A stretch of 64,000 nucleotides of DNA from Pseudomonadota bacterium. GTDB lineage: Bacteria > Pseudomonadota > Gammaproteobacteria > Burkholderiales > Burkholderiaceae_C. This document shows, in pieces, positions 49,601 through 57,993 of the stretch; the stretch's first letter is position 1, and every line of letters starts with the position of its first letter. Both the position numbers and the translations under genes were made by a program. Under the pieces are notes generated by a model. The model worked only from the letters and a program-made list of their open reading frames with translations. It was not told the origin of the DNA and did not search any database. The stretch lies in the NCBI GenBank assembly GCA_021819435.1, contig JAKARB010000001.1, positions 62,001 through 126,000 on the forward strand, written 5' to 3'.

Positions 49601-50906
49601 CGGCGAGCTGAAACTGGATGTGGCCAACCTGCGGGCCCTCGCCACCTGGGTGCCGGCTGGCTGGCGTTTGGGGGGGCAGGCCCAGATGCAGGCGCGCCTG
49701 AGTGGCACTTTGGGGCAACCGCAGTTCACGGGCCAGGTTGAAGGCTCGGGGCTCAGTGTGTCGCAGGCCTTGCTGGGCATCAGCCTGCAAGATGGGCGGC
49801 TGAGCATGGCCCTTGATGGCGAACGCATCCGGCTGACTCGGCTGGAGGCCACCGGCGGTCCCCAAGGCGGGCGTGTGGGCCTGGACGGCGAGTTGCGGCT
49901 GGCGACCCCGCTGGCAGGGCGACTCAACTTGACGGCGGATCACTTCGCCGCCTTGCAGCGTGTCGACCGCCGGGTGGTGGTCAGTGGTCATGCCGAAACC
50001 ACCCTGAGCGACTGGAACCTGGTGCTCAAGGGTCAGTTCGGCGTCGACGAAGGCTTCATCGACATCAGCCGTGGAAGCGCGCCCACCATCGGCGACGATG
50101 TCAACGTTGTCAACCGGCCCGGCGACGTTGACAAGGCCTCGGCCCAAGGCGCCCAGGGCTCTGGCCCGGGCAAGCAACTGACGGTTGACGCCGATCTCGG
50201 CGTCAACCTGGGCGACCGCCTGCGCTTGAAGGGCCATGGCGTGTCGGGCTTGCTCAAGGGCCAGTTGCAGGTCACCACGCCGCGCAACAAGCCTGCCGTG
50301 CATGGCGCTATCAGGCTGGAGCAAGGCAAGTTCGCGGCCTATGGGCAGAAGCTCGACATCGTGCGCAGCACCATCACCTTCAACGGGCTGGTCGAGAACC
50401 CGCGCCTCGACATCCTGGCCATGCGCCCGCAAACCCCGACCGCGCAAGACAGCGACGTGAAGGTTGGCGTGCGCATCACGGGCACCGCACAGGACCCGCG
50501 CGTGCGCTTGTACTCTGAGCCCGCGCTGTCCGAGACAGAGCAGTTGTCATGGCTGGTGCTGGGCCGGGGCCCGACAGGCCTGGGCGGCGCCGACATCGGC
50601 CTGCTTCAGACGGCCGCCGTGGCGCTGCTCTCGGGCGATGACGGCCCAGGTGCGACCGACCGAATCATCGGTCTGCTCGGGCTCGACACCTTGTCGGTGA
50701 GCCAGAGCGAGGGCGTGGTGCGCGAGACCGTGGTCAGTGTCGGCAAGCAGATCTCGCGGCATTGGTACATGGGCTACGAGCGCAACCTCAGCGCCACGGG
50801 GGGCAACTGGCAGCTCGTCTACAGCCTGGCCCAGCGCTTCAAGGTGCGCGCTCAGGCGGGCGAAGACAACGCCATCGACTTCATCTGGCAGTGGCGCTGG
50901 CGTTGA
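46686..50906 (+). CDS. tamB: TamB translocation and assembly module protein
   Basis: 1406 residues. After a single N-terminal membrane helix (FAWRFVWALLSLLLLALLGL) the protein is made of long amphipathic beta repeats spanning the periplasm, and ends in the TamB/DUF490 domain with GAIRLEQGKFAAYGQKLDIV, ILAMRPQTPTAQDSDVKVGV and LSETEQLSWLVLGRG. It likely starts at GTG (46686), overlapping the tamA stop as GTGA. It links TamA to the inner membrane and is thought to help move phospholipids. Confidence 0.93.
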   Translation: MSEPRNDPVDERDGAPDAQPMSPQVPGRAPRMMMSFAWRFVWALLSLLLLALLGLSATWALLQDEWLLQRVAPHLPGVTLVEPRGAVLGDFEAERIEVALPRDGRLVWQQPRWRGMRVVVDRGAPWWLGLQVDQVGGRRIDFKWVPDPQAKPSPPPTDLSLPVSLTIRRIEVSEIHGFTGGQPLRGLDAELRLGAMRHAVRVRSLAWTDWTLSGELGLDATGLMPIEADVRAQGRRDASVSGDSLLAGSGAVTLRARGPLKDMGLHLDVSWQPERGPAQSLRADVGVRPFAPWPVPKGRLDIDDLDLAALWPGLPRSAIRGHVDFDDSSARDLVAHVDLGNALAGAWDQGRLPWLSMKGQLAIDRALAEKADAHTWREVRTDLAVALPGRTAQQPARLLFKGPLMGSQPLVVEVRDLAPRSLLSSLPDLALAGNLRWTPARGVGALISGVEGTIDLRLDGAVHEVAGRTFNAPVSLVLASQLSPQQWEVKDLRLASGEALARVDDTKLRWGLDAEQGGWAVQGRVRLDRFDPRAWVPWPAALNGPTSLSGQGQFDFDGGGAGSLGWTLASSSLAGVPLTGQGSWSATRSAGAMKLDAQASLGGNRLQLKGQGPMGSSDQSPGKWELDVQAPDIASLSPWAPALGAERMRGRFSLQARGAWPLQTLNYRMSGQDLAATRADQPVLQVASVEGEGELDLGQADGRMSAKWALQEARLSSWRLARLALTVDGSAASHRIRLDGEGAPLVEGEVDTTRAVRLAVGVSGNWRGSSSERSWQAHLSEAQLAWEQPKGRPPLLRLEPTDFSWRDNARQSEWQAAATRLQIMGLSGLLDRLIWRTPVDQSHGEALHEVSLVLPPFPLAPWLALWQPDEGWMGDLITAGEFKLQQQGVQPWSVDAVLERRSGDLGFSEPGIEGGRPQRLGLREARVSLRARQGVWIAEQRFDGRVLGLLTGRQVVQPLRADAWPDASSTLAGELKLDVANLRALATWVPAGWRLGGQAQMQARLSGTLGQPQFTGQVEGSGLSVSQALLGISLQDGRLSMALDGERIRLTRLEATGGPQGGRVGLDGELRLATPLAGRLNLTADHFAALQRVDRRVVVSGHAETTLSDWNLVLKGQFGVDEGFIDISRGSAPTIGDDVNVVNRPGDVDKASAQGAQGSGPGKQLTVDADLGVNLGDRLRLKGHGVSGLLKGQLQVTTPRNKPAVHGAIRLEQGKFAAYGQKLDIVRSTITFNGLVENPRLDILAMRPQTPTAQDSDVKVGVRITGTAQDPRVRLYSEPALSETEQLSWLVLGRGPTGLGGADIGLLQTAAVALLSGDDGPGATDRIIGLLGLDTLSVSQSEGVVRETVVSVGKQISRHWYMGYERNLSATGGNWQLVYSLAQRFKVRAQAGEDNAIDFIWQWRWR

Positions 50907-50918
50907 AGGTGTGGGTGC

Positions 50919-52244
50919 TCAGTGCCCGTCGTCGCGCAGGCGCTTGTGCAGTTGCCGGGTGCCCCACCAGATCGCCATCAGCACGAAAGGCACCGTGGCA
51001 CCGGCCACGAGCTCGGGCTGGATCGGCAGGCCGGCCTGCTTGCCTGCCTTGCCCGCGTACAGGATCAGGCTGACCACGTAGTAGCTGATGGCTGCAATCG
51101 ACAGGCCTTCGACGGTGCTTTGCAGGCGCAACTGCAGCTCTTGTCCGCGCGTGAGCTTTTCCAGCAGCATCTGGTTTTGCGACTCGGTGGCGATGTCCAC
51201 CCGCGTGCGCAGCAGGGCGCTGGCGCGCTCGATGCGCTGCGACAGCGAGCTCAGTCGCTGCGCCCCCGCTTGCACCGTGGCCATGGCGGGCGAGACCCGT
51301 TTCAACACGAACTCCCCGACCGACTGCGTGCCGGCGATGGGGGTTTCGCGCAGTTGCTCGATGCGCTGCTGCACGAGTTGGTGATAAGCCTGCGTGGCGG
51401 TGAAGCGGTAGAGGTGGGTGGCGGTGGCGCGCTCCACCCGCGCGGCCAGCGCGATGAGCTGGTCGAGCAGGTCCTGGTCGGAGGTGTCCTTGTTCTCCAT
51501 GCGCGCCGTGATGGCCGCCAGCGTGGTTTCTGACTCGCCCAGCATGGGCAGCAGGTCCTTGGCCACAGGCAGGCCGCGCAAAGCCATGAGGCGGTAGGTT
51601 TCGAGTTCGAGCAGCCGTTGTGAGATGCGGCCCACGCGCAACTCGGAGGTTTGCGGCGAGGTCACCACGAGCAGGCGTTCAAAGCCGCTGTCGCGCAAGC
51701 GGAAGTCGGTCATCGCGCAGGCGCGCTTGATGCCCAGCAGCGAGGCCAGGGTGTCATGTCCCTCGAACCAATGTCGGCCCAGCGCTCGCATGGCGACGAT
51801 GTCCTCGGCATCACCGTGCACCATGGCCATCATGATGGCGGCCACCGTGCGCCCCGGGATGCTGGCCAGCCAGGCTGGATCGACCACCAACTGCTGCATC
51901 AGCTCTTCTTCGGTGGCGCTCACCAGGGCACCTTCAGGCAGGGTCTGGACGATGGAGTAGCGCGTGAACTCGGTGTGCCGCTCCCACTTGAGCGTGTGGG
52001 TGGCGAAGCGCAGGCGCACGAAGTGCCCGGAGAGCGCCGCGAGCGGCAGTTCGGCCTGTTCAGGCAGTTGGCGCAGGTGATGCCATTCGTCCTCGCGGCT
52101 GATGCCTTCGTTGAGCACGGCCACGTAGACCACCAGCGCCGGCAGACGGATGCGGGCTGGTGGTCGAGCATGGACCTCGTTGTGCAGCAGCTCGCGCTGG
52201 GCGTCGTCGGGTGGCAGGGCGCGTTGGGTGTGTGCGGCGGTCAT
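50919..52244 (-). CDS. DUF3422 family membrane protein
   Basis: 441 residues. It begins with HNEVHARPPARIRLPALVVY, the DUF3422 signature, and has two membrane segments near the C-terminus (VEGLSIAAISYYVVSLILYA and PELVAGATVPFVLMAIWWGT). The middle is a long helical region with a coiled coil (residues 200-380). The function is unknown. It is common in Burkholderiales. It lies 27 bases downstream of the CsoR-family regulator and may share its operon. Confidence 0.85.
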   Translation of the reverse strand: MTAAHTQRALPPDDAQRELLHNEVHARPPARIRLPALVVYVAVLNEGISREDEWHHLRQLPEQAELPLAALSGHFVRLRFATHTLKWERHTEFTRYSIVQTLPEGALVSATEEELMQQLVVDPAWLASIPGRTVAAIMMAMVHGDAEDIVAMRALGRHWFEGHDTLASLLGIKRACAMTDFRLRDSGFERLLVVTSPQTSELRVGRISQRLLELETYRLMALRGLPVAKDLLPMLGESETTLAAITARMENKDTSDQDLLDQLIALAARVERATATHLYRFTATQAYHQLVQQRIEQLRETPIAGTQSVGEFVLKRVSPAMATVQAGAQRLSSLSQRIERASALLRTRVDIATESQNQMLLEKLTRGQELQLRLQSTVEGLSIAAISYYVVSLILYAGKAGKQAGLPIQPELVAGATVPFVLMAIWWGTRQLHKRLRDDGH

Positions 52245-52271
52245 CCGGGGTCCTGGGGCGCGGGTCGAGGT

Positions 52272-52562
52272 TCAGCGCAGCTTGCCCATCAGGCCTTCCA
52301 TGCTCTCCAGGAAGGCGGTGATGCGGGCATCGGCGTCAGGCGTGTCGGCGAGCTGCTCTTGCAAGTGCTGCTCCATCTGGCAGCGCACCATGCGCAAGTA
52401 GGTGCTGTCCAGCGCCTTGCGCACGGCGGCCATCTGCATGGCGATGTCCTGGCAGTCGAGGCCCTCTTCGACCATGCGCTGAATGCCGCGCAACTGGCCC
52501 TCTGCGCGTTTGAGGCGGTTGAGGATGTCGGTGCGGTGGCGGTCGTTGTCCAGGGTGTCCAT
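52272..52562 (-). CDS. CsoR/FrmR/RcnR-family transcriptional repressor, unusual ligand set
   Basis: 96 residues, all-helical DUF156 fold: RHRTDILNRLKRAEGQLRGI followed by VEEGLDCQDIAMQMAAVRKA and STYLRMVRCQMEQHLQEQLA. Counting from the first Cys, the CsoR metal ligands would be at +25 (His) and +29 (Cys); here +25 is Gln, +24 is Cys and +29 is His. So it may sense something other than Cu or formaldehyde. Members are tetramers that let go of DNA on binding. It lies upstream of the DUF3422 gene, with a G-rich element before it. Confidence 0.85.
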   Translation of the reverse strand: MDTLDNDRHRTDILNRLKRAEGQLRGIQRMVEEGLDCQDIAMQMAAVRKALDSTYLRMVRCQMEQHLQEQLADTPDADARITAFLESMEGLMGKLR

Positions 52563-52660
52563 GTTGCGCTGGGTGTGGCCCGCAGATCAGGCGCGGGTGC
52601 CGGGCAGGGCGAGTCGTCGTTGGGGGTTGGGCCTCATCGAGGCAGACCGCGCAGTCTAGG

Positions 52661-52676
52661 GATACGGGGCGGGGTA
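52661..52676. promoter_or_regulatory. G-tract element upstream of the CsoR-family gene, possible operator
   Basis: GATACGGGGCGGGGTA lies about 100 bases before the CsoR-family start. CsoR, RcnR and FrmR operators contain short AT ends around a G/C tract, and this element has that look. The likeness is loose and the assignment is inferred. Confidence 0.25.
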
Positions 52677-52749
52677 AGCAAGCATCGTTCCCCCTTGTGT
52701 GCCGCTGAATGGTGCGGCATCGGTGCCCGCTTGACGGACGTCAACCAGA

Positions 52750-53130
52750 TCAGCCAGGGATGAGCACGCTGTTCTGAGGCTTGGCCGGGTCGTGGAAGAC
52801 CTTCACACGCGCGCCGACGGGGAAGGGGGCCAGTTCATGGAGGACTTCTTCCCGTGTCATGTACCGGCGCCCGAAGGCCTGCAAGCGATCACCCGTGAAG
52901 TTCACGCCGTTGACGGTGTAGGCGTAGCGCACCTCGGCCACCCAGTCGTGCTTGGCGCCATCAGGCTCAGCCGGGTTGGCGTGGAGGGCCCGAGGCTGCG
53001 ATGTCAGCATGATGCCTTCGACGCTGGGCCACTGGGGGCTGGCTCGCTTGACCTCCCAGGCGCGCCAGGCGAAGAAGCCGGCGATCAGCACGATGGCCAG
53101 CAGCAGGATCTTTCCGAGGTCGTCGCTCAT
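52750..53130 (-). CDS. DUF3592 family membrane-anchored protein
   Basis: 126 residues with one N-terminal membrane helix (KILLLAIVLIAGFFAWRAWE) and a periplasmic beta domain: SVEGIMLTSQPRALHANP, VRYAYTVNGVNFTGDRLQAF and VKVFHDPAKPQNSVLIPG, the DUF3592 pattern. The function is unknown. It is on the minus strand, about 100 bases from the divergent YfbR-like gene. Confidence 0.85.
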   Translation of the reverse strand: MSDDLGKILLLAIVLIAGFFAWRAWEVKRASPQWPSVEGIMLTSQPRALHANPAEPDGAKHDWVAEVRYAYTVNGVNFTGDRLQAFGRRYMTREEVLHELAPFPVGARVKVFHDPAKPQNSVLIPG

Positions 53131-53235
53131 GGGAAGGGCGGGGCAGATGGGCCAGGGAACCGGGATGGGGCCGATTGTGCGGGATGATGTCGCCTTGGCC
53201 GACCTTTGACCACCGATCTTCTTTTGCGCGCCACC

Positions 53236-53877
53236 ATGTCCGACGCCTCAGCCCCCAACGCCAGCCCTCGCCCTACATCGCCCGCCGGGCACAGCCCCTT
53301 CTACGCGCACATCGCCCGCCTGCGCTACATCAAGCGCTGGGGCCTGATGCGCAACGCCGTCGAGGAAGACGTGGCCCAGCACAGCTGGGAGGTGGCGGTG
53401 CTGGCGCACGCGCTGGCGGTCATCAGCCGCGACGTGTTCCACAAGCCGGTGGACCCGAACGCGGTGGCGGCGCGCGCGATCTTCCACGACGCGACCGAGG
53501 CCATCACCGGCGACCTGCCGACCCCGGTCAAGTACTCGCCGGCCATGCGCCACGCCACGGCCAACCTCGAAGGCGAGGTCTGCCGCGAGATGGTGTCCTT
53601 GCTGCCGCAAGCGCTGCGGCCGGCCATCGGCGAGATGATGGACCACGAGCAGTGGCCCGCGCACGAAGCCGCCCTGGTCAAGACCGCCGACCGGCTGGCC
53701 GCCTGGCTCAAGTGCCGCGCCGAGCTGCGCCATGGCAACCCGGAGTTCGCGCAGGCCGCGCAACAGATCGAGGGCAAGCTCAACCAGCACATGACGCCCG
53801 AACTGCGCTACTTCCTCGACACCTTCGGCGGCGCCTTCGACCTCACGCTCGACTCGTTGATGCAGCAGGGCGGTTGA
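53236..53877 (+). CDS. HD-domain 5'-deoxynucleotidase (YfbR-like)
   Basis: 213 residues. The YfbR pattern is clear: FYAHIARLRYIKRWGLMRNA, HSWEVAVLAHALAVI (first His), FHDATEAITGDLPTPVKY (the HD pair) and KTADRLAAWLKCRAEL. It should remove phosphate from deoxynucleoside 5'-monophosphates with a divalent metal. The N-terminal 20 residues are a Ser/Pro-rich extension; I start at ATG 53236. It is convergent with putA, 19 bases apart. Confidence 0.9.
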   Translation: MSDASAPNASPRPTSPAGHSPFYAHIARLRYIKRWGLMRNAVEEDVAQHSWEVAVLAHALAVISRDVFHKPVDPNAVAARAIFHDATEAITGDLPTPVKYSPAMRHATANLEGEVCREMVSLLPQALRPAIGEMMDHEQWPAHEAALVKTADRLAAWLKCRAELRHGNPEFAQAAQQIEGKLNQHMTPELRYFLDTFGGAFDLTLDSLMQQGG

Positions 53878-53896
53878 GGCCCGCTCGGCTTCTCGC

Positions 53897-56800
53897 TCAG
53901 CCCGCCATCAAGCCCACGTTCCCGCCCGCCGCCGTGGTGTTGATGGTCACCGTCTGCTCCACGCAGAAACGCGGCAGGTAGTGCGGACCGCCGGCCTTGG
54001 GGCCGGTGCCGCTGAGCCCCTGTCCACCGAAAGGTTGCAGCCCCACCACCGCGCCCACCATGTTGCGGTTGACGTAGACATTGCCGACGCGGGCTGCGCG
54101 CGCCAGCGTCTGGGCGCGGCTGTCGATGCGTGTCTGGATGCCAAGCGTGAGCCCATAGCCCAACTGGTTGATGTGCTCGATGACGGCCTGCGGGTCGCCA
54201 CGCCAGCGCCACACTTGCAGCACGGGGCCGAAGATCTCCTGGCCGACGCGGGCAGGTGAGTCGACCTCGAAGGCCTGCGGCGCGAGCAGGTGTGGCACGC
54301 CGGTTTGCGTGGACGATGGTCCTTGGCCCGGGCCGCCCCGAACTTCGTCGTGAAGCTCATCCCGAGCTCCCCCTGGTGCTGGATCCCAAAGCGGTCGGGC
54401 CTCGCGGCGCAAGCGTTCCACCTGGGCCGACACGCCCGCATGGGCCTCGGCGTCGATCAGCGGGCCCACGTCGGTGTCGAGGCGGGCCGGGTCGCCCACC
54501 TTCAGCTCGCGCACGGCGCCAGCGATCATCCGCAGCACTGGCTCGGCGATGTCTTCGTGCAGGCACAGCAGGCGCAAGGCCGAACAGCGCTGCCCGGCCG
54601 AGCGGAAGGCGCTTTGCAGCACGGCGTCGCACACCTGCTCGGGCAAGGCACTTGGGTCGACCACCATGGCGTTGAGGCCACCCGTCTCGGCGATCAGCGG
54701 CACGATGGGGCCTTCTGACGCGGCCAGTGTGCGCTGGATGAGCTTGGCCACCTGCGTGGAGCCGGTGAAGGCCACGCCCGCGATGCCGGGCTGCGCCACC
54801 AGGGCCGCGCCCACGGTTTCGCCCGGGCCGTGCAGGCCTTGCAACACCTCGGCGGGCACGCCGGCCTCGTGCAGCAAGTTGATGGCGGCCACGGCCACTG
54901 CTGGCGTTTGCTCGGCTGGCTTGGCCAGCACGCAGTTGCCCGCCGCCAGCGCCGCCGACACCTGCCCCAGGAAGATGGCCAGCGGAAAGTTCCAGGGGCT
55001 GATGCAGACCCAGGTGCCGCGCCCGCGTAGCGTCAGCACATTGGACTCGCCCGTGACGCCAGGGTAGGGTGCCGGCATGACTTGCGGCGCCATCGCGCGT
55101 TCGGCTTCCACCGCGTAATACCTCAGGAAGTCGATGGCCTCGCGCACTTCCGCGATGGCGTCGCCCCAGGTCTTGCGCCCCTCCAGCACGAGCATGGCGC
55201 AGAAGGTGGGCAACCGCTCTTGCAAGGCCTGGGCGGCGTTGCGCAGGATGCGCGCGCGTTCGCTCACCGGGCGATCTCGCCATTCAGGAAAAGCGGCTTG
55301 CGCGCGTTCGAAGGCCGGGGCCACGGTCGCGGACGACGACTCGGCCACGGCGGGCAAGCGCGTTGAACGCATCGCGGCCAGTAATGCCGCCCGATCAGCC
55401 TGGACATGCAGCGCCGGGCCGGTGCTGTTGGGCCGGGCGGGCCCGAAGAGGTCGGCCGGCAGCGGCTGGCCAGGCTGGGACACCAGGTACAAGGGCGAGC
55501 GCAGAAGTTCGTCGAGCCCGAATCCCGGGTCGGCCAACTGGTGCACGAAAGAGCTGTTGGCGCCGTTTTCCAGCAGGCGGCGCACGAGGTAGGCCAGCAG
55601 GTCTCGGTGCGGCCCCACCGGCGCGTAGACCCGGCAGCTCAGCAGCGGCTCGCGCAGCACCTCGCGGTACAGGCCTTCGCCCATGCCATGCAGGCGCTGA
55701 AGCTCGAAGCGGGCATCGCGCTGGCGGGCCATTTGCAGCAAGGCTGCCACCGTGCCGGCGTTGTGCGTGGCGAACTGCGGGTAGACCGCGTCGGGCGCAT
55801 CGAGCATGGCCCGTGCGCACGCCAGGTAGGCGATGTCGGTGTGGTGTTTGTGCGTGAAAACCGGGTAGTGCGGCAGGCCCTCTTCCTGCGCGCGCTTGAC
55901 CTCGGCGTCCCAATACGCACCCTTGACGAGCCGGCACATGAGTCGGATGCGGTGCTGGCGGGCCAGCGCGATCACGTGCTCCACCAGCTCGAAAGAGCGC
56001 GTCTGGTAAGCCTGCAAGGCCAGGCCGAAACCTTGCCAGAGCGGGTGCTCGGCGGCGATGCGCGCCATCAGCGCATCGGCCACATCAAGCGAGAGTTCGA
56101 GCCGGTCTACCTCTTCCGCATCGAGCGTGAGGTTGAGGTTGGCCTCGGCCGCGCGCTGGCACAAGGTCCACACGCGGGGCACGAGTTCCGCCATCACGCG
56201 TTCGCGCTGGGCTTCTTCGTAGCGCGGGTGCAAGGCGCTGAGCTTGATCGACAAACCATCGGCCTGCATGGGAGACCGGGCTTCGCGGTTGCTCGCGGCG
56301 ATGCTCTCAAGTGCCTGCTCATAGGCTTGCAGGTAACGCCGGGCATCTGCTTCGGTGCGTGCACCTTCGCCCAGCATGTCGAAACTGAAACGCACGCTGG
56401 CGTGTTGGCGGTGCACGCGCTGAGCCACGTCCAGGGCCTGCTCGATGGTCTGCCCCAGCACAAACTGCTGGCCCAGCAACTGCACGGCGCGCACCGCCGC
56501 GCCCACCACGGCCTTGGCGCCCAGCCGCGCGGCCAGGCCGGCCCCTTGAGCGCTTTTGCTGCCTTGGCCGCCCGAGCCCCCGGCATCCGGCAGGAAGTGT
56601 TTCGACCACGCCACCACCGTGCTGGAGAGCCGCGCCAGGGCGGAGTCCCCATGGGCGCTGAAATCGGCGCGGCCGAGCTGGTCTGCCGTTAGCGCGATGG
56701 CCGTGTCGGCATCGGGCACGCGCAGCAGGGCTTCGGCCAGGCGCATCAAGGCGAGGCCTTCCTGGCTGGAGATCGGGAACTCCTTGAGCAGCGATTCCAA

Positions 56801-56950
56801 CGCCCAGAACGGCGGCGGGTTGTCACGCACGGCCTGTACCCAGGGGCGGGCCTGGCGCATGGCCTCGTCCCAACTCAGCGTGCCTTCGAGCGTCTGCAGG
56901 CGGTGCCGCACGACATCCGCTTCAGGGCGACACGGGTGGGGCAAGCGCAT
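53897..56950 (-). CDS. putA: Bifunctional proline dehydrogenase / glutamate semialdehyde dehydrogenase PutA
   Basis: 1017 residues, the short PutA type. No N-terminal ribbon-helix-helix is present, so it does not repress its own gene. The proline dehydrogenase barrel covers about 160-450 (VRFSFDMLGEGARTEADARR, RLMCRLVKGAYWDAEVKRAQ). The aldehyde dehydrogenase half has GNCVLAKPAEQTP, catalytic Glu in IAETGGLNAMVVD and Cys in SAGQRCSALRLLCLH. It turns proline into glutamate using FAD and NAD. A low-complexity insert (DPAPGGARDELHDEVRGGPG) lies near residue 865. A good ribosome site (AAAGGAG) precedes the ATG. Confidence 0.96.
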   Translation of the reverse strand: MRLPHPCRPEADVVRHRLQTLEGTLSWDEAMRQARPWVQAVRDNPPPFWALESLLKEFPISSQEGLALMRLAEALLRVPDADTAIALTADQLGRADFSAHGDSALARLSSTVVAWSKHFLPDAGGSGGQGSKSAQGAGLAARLGAKAVVGAAVRAVQLLGQQFVLGQTIEQALDVAQRVHRQHASVRFSFDMLGEGARTEADARRYLQAYEQALESIAASNREARSPMQADGLSIKLSALHPRYEEAQRERVMAELVPRVWTLCQRAAEANLNLTLDAEEVDRLELSLDVADALMARIAAEHPLWQGFGLALQAYQTRSFELVEHVIALARQHRIRLMCRLVKGAYWDAEVKRAQEEGLPHYPVFTHKHHTDIAYLACARAMLDAPDAVYPQFATHNAGTVAALLQMARQRDARFELQRLHGMGEGLYREVLREPLLSCRVYAPVGPHRDLLAYLVRRLLENGANSSFVHQLADPGFGLDELLRSPLYLVSQPGQPLPADLFGPARPNSTGPALHVQADRAALLAAMRSTRLPAVAESSSATVAPAFERAQAAFPEWRDRPVSERARILRNAAQALQERLPTFCAMLVLEGRKTWGDAIAEVREAIDFLRYYAVEAERAMAPQVMPAPYPGVTGESNVLTLRGRGTWVCISPWNFPLAIFLGQVSAALAAGNCVLAKPAEQTPAVAVAAINLLHEAGVPAEVLQGLHGPGETVGAALVAQPGIAGVAFTGSTQVAKLIQRTLAASEGPIVPLIAETGGLNAMVVDPSALPEQVCDAVLQSAFRSAGQRCSALRLLCLHEDIAEPVLRMIAGAVRELKVGDPARLDTDVGPLIDAEAHAGVSAQVERLRREARPLWDPAPGGARDELHDEVRGGPGQGPSSTQTGVPHLLAPQAFEVDSPARVGQEIFGPVLQVWRWRGDPQAVIEHINQLGYGLTLGIQTRIDSRAQTLARAARVGNVYVNRNMVGAVVGLQPFGGQGLSGTGPKAGGPHYLPRFCVEQTVTINTTAAGGNVGLMAG

Positions 56951-57042
56951 GAAGATCTCCTTTGGCGGTGTTGTGCTGGGACGTCGATGCCGCTGGGTTC
57001 AACGATGTTCGATGGCGCTCAATGGCTTGGCGGGCGCTGAGC

Positions 57043-57993
57043 TCAGCGTGGCGGGGACCGCATCAGCGTGGTCTTGCCGAACAGGCTTTCGATCAGGTCG
57101 ACGGCCAGCGCGGCGGTCTGGTTGCGCACGTCCAGCGCGGGGTTGAGCTCGACCACATCGAGCGAGCCCAGCTGGCCGGTGTCTGCGATCATCTCCATGC
57201 ACAGCTGGGCCTCGCGGTAGGTGGGGCCGCCGCGCACTGGCGTGCCGACGCCTGGGGCGATGTCAGGGTCGAGGAAGTCGACATCGAGGCTGACGTGCAG
57301 GTGGGTGTGCTCATCAAGCCCGAGCAGGGCCTGCTCCATGGTCTGGCGCATGCCGTGCTCATCGATGTGGCGCATGTCGAAGACCTCCAGGCCCAGCGAA
57401 TGCACCAGCCGCTTCTCGCCTTCGTCGACGCTGCGGATGCCGATCTGGCGCAGTTCGGACGCCAGCAAGGCCGGGCTTGGCGAGCCTGGCTTGCCCTCTG
57501 CCCCCAGCCTGGTCAGTGACGTCGGCCCAAGCCCGCACAGGCAGGCCACGGGCATGCCGTGCAGGTTGCCTGTCGGGGTGAGTTCGGCGGTGTTGAAATC
57601 GGCATGGGCATCGAGCCAAAGCACGCGCAGGCGTTTGCCCGTGGCGTGGCAGTGGCGGGCCACGGCGCTGATCGAACCGATGGCCAGGCAGTGGTCGCCG
57701 CCGAGCAGGATGGGCAAGCGACCGCCGGACAGTTCAGCGTGCACGGCGGCATGCACGCGCTCGTTCCAGGTGGTGACCTCTGGCAGGTGACGCCAGCCAT
57801 CAACGGCGGCCTGGTTGGGGTTGTCAGGGCCATGCAGATCACCCAGGTCCTGCACTTCGAAGCCGCATCGCTGCAGGGCTTCGGCCAGACCGGCCACGCG
57901 CAAGGCGCCGGGCCCCATGCGCGCACCGATGCAACTCGCGCCGATGTCGGTGGGGGCGCCGATCAGGCTGATGTGGGGATGACGTGGTGTCAT
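57043..57993 (-). CDS. rocF: Arginase
   Basis: 316 residues. All manganese-binding motifs of the ureohydrolase family are present: GGDHCLAIGS, DAHADFNTAE and SLDVDFLDPDIAPGVGTP, with the C-terminal ELNPALDVRNQTA. It hydrolyses arginine to ornithine and urea. It overlaps the ornithine cyclodeaminase gene by four bases and lies 92 bases upstream of putA, so the three genes convert arginine to urea, proline and glutamate. The urea can feed the urease encoded in the same window. Confidence 0.95.
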   Translation of the reverse strand: MTPRHPHISLIGAPTDIGASCIGARMGPGALRVAGLAEALQRCGFEVQDLGDLHGPDNPNQAAVDGWRHLPEVTTWNERVHAAVHAELSGGRLPILLGGDHCLAIGSISAVARHCHATGKRLRVLWLDAHADFNTAELTPTGNLHGMPVACLCGLGPTSLTRLGAEGKPGSPSPALLASELRQIGIRSVDEGEKRLVHSLGLEVFDMRHIDEHGMRQTMEQALLGLDEHTHLHVSLDVDFLDPDIAPGVGTPVRGGPTYREAQLCMEMIADTGQLGSLDVVELNPALDVRNQTAALAVDLIESLFGKTTLMRSPPR

